Of a stretch of 64,000 bases of DNA, positions 61,508-64,000 are shown piece after piece. The first letter of the stretch is position 1. Each line of letters opens with the position of its first letter. The stretch comes from Candidatus Gastranaerophilales bacterium (GTDB lineage Bacteria > Cyanobacteriota > Vampirovibrionia > Gastranaerophilales > Gastranaerophilaceae). The notes under the pieces were generated by a model, which was not told the origin of the DNA, did no database searches, and was given only the letters and a program-made list of their open reading frames with translations. The position numbers were made by a program, and so were the translations under genes. The stretch lies in assembly GCA_947624325.1 (NCBI GenBank), contig CANQJT010000002.1, positions 124,001-188,000 on the forward strand, read 5' to 3'.

Positions 61508-63778
61508 TTATATACCTAGTGTATTGTTGTAATTCGGAATCTCAAAAAATCTGTTATCCGCATCTTTATCGGTAAATTTAAGATATTCTTCCATGGATTT
61601 ATCTTTAGCCTTATTGTAATAATCTTTAGATATTATTGCAAGATATTCATTGTTCAGTTCGCCCGAATAATTACCTAAAATGCGAGCAAACTCAGCTATA
61701 TTTTCTTTATCGCTTCCAGCTCCGTAAGCTTTTGTTTTAGCATCCGTTCCTGACGGGCGGATTTCTATAAATTTATCGCTAAATTGAAGGTATGTACCGT
61801 CGCCTACAAATTTTATATCAGTTAAATTATCAAAGTTTAAATTCTTAAAAGTTGATTTTAGTATTGATTTTATTTGTTCCAAGGATATTTTGCATTCAAA
61901 ATATGACAGCGCCATGGTTAAATAGAACAAATCATTTTTTGTCCTTAAAGCTTCGCCGTCTTTCTTTGCCTGAGTTAGTTTTACTATATCGGGTTCAGAC
62001 TCATTATAATATGCAATATCTTCCCTGGTATCATATTTAGCGATAATTTGATTAGATGTAAATATTTCATCAAGTGCTTTAGATAGTGTTTTTCCGTTTT
62101 TTTCCAATTCGGCGGTAAGAGCAGAAGCAACAATAATAGCTTCTGATGCGCTTTTTTCACGCATTGCAATAGCAATTCTGCCTGATTTGGATTTTATTAA
62201 ATCTTCGCTTCCTATAATCATTCCGCCTGATTCTTCGCCTCCAAAAAGCATTCTGGGGTTTTTGCCAAGGTTTATTTCTTTTCCCAAAACATCAGTTACA
62301 ACAACTTCTTTTTCGGGATTGTTTATTATTTGACATTCGACTTTTTTCATAATATTGGCTATTTCTTTAAAGCCGACGGGGACATTAACAACTTTAACAC
62401 CGTTAAATTCTGCCCATTCATCCCATGCTTTAGCGCTTGCGGTTGTTTTTATTATGAATCTTGGGTGAGTGTTCCATCTGTTTGACGATTTTAATTGTTT
62501 TGCCCAAAAATCCATAATTAATAAAAAGGCTTGATTTGCACTGTATACGCATAAAACTCTGTCGTTATCAAGCGGAGTATAATTTATTCCCGTTTTATCC
62601 AAAAATGGTATTTGTTCTTTATTTTCAATTTGGCAGACCGTTAAGCGGTCATGGTCGGGGTCGGTTATTAAAACAACCGTACCTATAGGATATTGTTTAA
62701 GCTTTTCGCCGTAGTTTAGAGTATCAATAACAGGGAAAAAGGCTTTACCGTCTTTATCCTTTGCTATTACAGTTGCATCCACCGAGTAATCATAAAAGCA
62801 TTTATTACCTTTAGGGTCTGTGTCATATTTCCCTATTCCGTGGAAAAACGGGTCTTCTTTGATATTCATCCAAACAAATTTATCACTGATTTTGAATATA
62901 TCAAGAAGCTTGCTTAAAGTGTTATAAGCACTTCCTCCGACATTTTCTATAATAATTTTTTCGTTTAAATTACGAATTAAATCAAGATTTTCTTTATTAG
63001 CAACACCTTGTTCAAGGTATTCACGGTATAAATCAATTCCGTTATTAATTGTTTTCATAAAATCTTCGTTAATCAAAGGGTCATCGGCTTTAGCTATTTT
63101 TATTTCATAAGAGCCGTTTTTTCTTACCAGTTCAAAGATTTCTTTAATTTTATTAACAAATTCCATGGATTCTTCGGGCAGATATTGGCTCCCTTGCGAG
63201 TTTAGATCTTTAGTTGCATTTTTAACACTTATCCCGTGGCTGGAGGTTATATATTCTCCGCCCAATAAATCAAGCTTAAAGCACAAAAATGATGCAAGCC
63301 ATATAGGCATGGTTTTTCTTTGGTATGAGGTAAGTGTTTCAATACCTTGAGCAGCTTGAACTCTTGCTATTAAATCAAGAAATTTATCAGAGTTATATCT
63401 TACTTCTCTTCCTACAAGTTTTAACAGTTTTTTACCCTTGTATTTTTCTTTTGCAACAAGTGATTTTGCGTATGTAGCAAGCATTATTCCCATTATATTA
63501 ATCGGAAACCTTACATCATAAGGATATAAAATATTTTGTGGACCTCTAATTCCCGCAGTTGAAACGGCAGCTTCCTTTTCATAGTTTTTTAGCCAGTTAT
63601 CAAGATTAAGCCCTAAGGGATTATTTTTTTCGTCATAAGGCATTAAATGTTCTTTTTTTAGTGTAAATACAAATTCATCTTCGTTTTCAATATCAATATA
63701 TTTATTGTTCTTTATATAATCAGGAGTATTTTTTTCTACTGACTTATAAAGCTCTTGTTCTAATGTTTGACTGTTCAT
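61508..63778 (-). CDS. Alpha-D-phosphohexomutase (phosphoglucomutase/phosphomannomutase), long form
   Basis: The enzyme shifts phosphate between C1 and C6 of a hexose. At 756 residues it is longer than the usual 450-580. Superfamily motifs are STAGIRGP near the N-terminus, the phosphoserine loop EYITSSHGISV (Ser179-Ser180, where TASHNP is usual), the metal loop TDPDHDRLTV, the sugar loop FGGEESGGM, and the phosphate loop IEIRPSGTDAK near the C-terminus. The altered serine loop and length suggest a distinct subgroup. It starts the operon continuing to the PC4-like and SGNH genes. Confidence 0.88.
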   Translation of the reverse strand: MNSQTLEQELYKSVEKNTPDYIKNNKYIDIENEDEFVFTLKKEHLMPYDEKNNPLGLNLDNWLKNYEKEAAVSTAGIRGPQNILYPYDVRFPINIMGIMLATYAKSLVAKEKYKGKKLLKLVGREVRYNSDKFLDLIARVQAAQGIETLTSYQRKTMPIWLASFLCFKLDLLGGEYITSSHGISVKNATKDLNSQGSQYLPEESMEFVNKIKEIFELVRKNGSYEIKIAKADDPLINEDFMKTINNGIDLYREYLEQGVANKENLDLIRNLNEKIIIENVGGSAYNTLSKLLDIFKISDKFVWMNIKEDPFFHGIGKYDTDPKGNKCFYDYSVDATVIAKDKDGKAFFPVIDTLNYGEKLKQYPIGTVVLITDPDHDRLTVCQIENKEQIPFLDKTGINYTPLDNDRVLCVYSANQAFLLIMDFWAKQLKSSNRWNTHPRFIIKTTASAKAWDEWAEFNGVKVVNVPVGFKEIANIMKKVECQIINNPEKEVVVTDVLGKEINLGKNPRMLFGGEESGGMIIGSEDLIKSKSGRIAIAMREKSASEAIIVASALTAELEKNGKTLSKALDEIFTSNQIIAKYDTREDIAYYNESEPDIVKLTQAKKDGEALRTKNDLFYLTMALSYFECKISLEQIKSILKSTFKNLNFDNLTDIKFVGDGTYLQFSDKFIEIRPSGTDAKTKAYGAGSDKENIAEFARILGNYSGELNNEYLAIISKDYYNKAKDKSMEEYLKFTDKDADNRFFEIPNYNNTLGI

Positions 63779-63805
63779 TAATATCCCCTTAAAAATTCTT
63801 TAATT

Positions 63806-63834
63806 ATGATACTAAACATAAAAAAATATAACAA
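63806..63834 (-). promoter_or_regulatory. Likely promoter of the phosphohexomutase operon
   Basis: On the minus strand, TTGTTA (63834-63829) and TATCAT (63811-63806) are 17 bp apart, about 28 bp before the ATG, which has AAGGGG as ribosome binding site. Confidence 0.5.
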
Positions 63835-63877
63835 GTATATTTACCTTTTAAATAGTTTTTTGCATGTTTTTAATAAG

Positions 63878-63907
63878 TTGACCTCCAACAGACATTTAAT
63901 GTAAACT
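63878..63907 (+). promoter_or_regulatory. Weak promoter candidate for the final exported-protein gene
   Basis: TTGACC (63878-63883) and TAAACT (63902-63907) are 18 bp apart, 33 bp before the last ATG in the window. The -10 box is poor, so this is tentative. Confidence 0.35.
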
Positions 63908-63939
63908 TAGAGAGTTCAAAAAAATAAAGGGAATTAAGA

Positions 63940-64000
63940 ATGAAAAAGTTTAGTGTTTTAATTGCATCATTTATGCTTTTATCAAGTTTTAGCTGCGGAA
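63940..64000 (+). CDS. N-terminus of an exported protein or lipoprotein, cut by the window end
   Basis: Only the first 20 codons are present: MKKFSVLIASFMLLSSFSCG. This is a classic signal peptide, with SSFSC resembling a lipobox whose Cys19 would be lipidated, although the residue three before it is Ser rather than Leu. AAAGGGA lies upstream with good spacing. The remainder and any function lie outside the window. Confidence 0.7.
   Translation, partial: MKKFSVLIASFMLLSSFSCG

Noticed and set aside
1-64000. tRNA, rRNA, CRISPR array, prophage or transposase genes
   Set aside because: No cloverleaf with a convincing T-loop, no regular direct repeats with spacers, and no integrase or transposase motifs were found on reading.

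Overview
The window is AT-rich, densely packed bacterial chromosome. Several features together suggest a gut-type Vampirovibrionia/Melainabacteria (order Gastranaerophilales), which is an inference and not proven here. They are a pseudopilin opening with MKKAFTLSEALVTLAIIG, cyanobacteria-like housekeeping genes (YggT, LytR-CpsA-Psr, BioY), a diderm TonB-ExbB-ExbD set, meso-DAP-type MurE, fermentative pyruvate formate-lyase, and small lineage-specific proteins with an N-terminal Asn-x-Phe-Gly motif. No rRNA, tRNA, CRISPR array, phage or transposase gene was recognised.

Layout. 1-6.4 kb: trkA-trkH potassium uptake, then a compact unknown membrane set (von Willebrand A protein, FHA-like membrane protein, zinc-ribbon/TonB-C protein). 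6.4-16 kb: aroA, two long inverted-repeat elements, mazG and an LCP protein, a Met-gamma-lyase-family PLP enzyme, exported SH3-like and kinase-like proteins, then a P-loop kinase with nadD and yqeK. 16-20 kb: tspO-like gene and a pyruvate formate-lyase operon whose glycyl-radical domain is a separate 80-residue gene. 20-22 kb: CoA-transferase subunits A and B followed by lipA. 22-34 kb: clpC, TPR proteins, tlyA, tatD, hemW, rimI, bioY, yggT, mtnP, a pseudopilin, rpmE. 33.7-41.2 kb: thyX-prfA-rsmH-ftsL-like-ftsI-murE-gpsA, a translation and cell-wall cluster. 41-46 kb: an O-GlcNAc-transferase-like GT41 enzyme, YkgJ-like protein, PBP1A, BioD-like protein. 46-50 kb: two related exported proteins and tonB-exbB-exbD-exbD. 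50-58.9 kb: ispF, HAD phosphatase, NUDIX hydrolase, an unknown gene paired with a small dehydratase-activase homologue, a large HEXXH membrane protein, priA. 58.8-64 kb: a tandem duplication of an SGNH-like gene and a PC4-like gene, a phosphohexomutase, and the start of an exported protein.

The most notable observations are: (1) all twelve convergent gene junctions are packed to within 17 bp and five share one TTAA as both stop codons; (2) otherwise unrelated proteins share an N-terminal Asn/Phe-Gly leader; (3) the split pyruvate formate-lyase; (4) a duplication with a perfectly identical 1142-bp core but diverged edges; (5) long hairpin elements with 19-22 bp perfect terminal inverted repeats; (6) an activase-like protein coupled to an unrecognised repeat protein.
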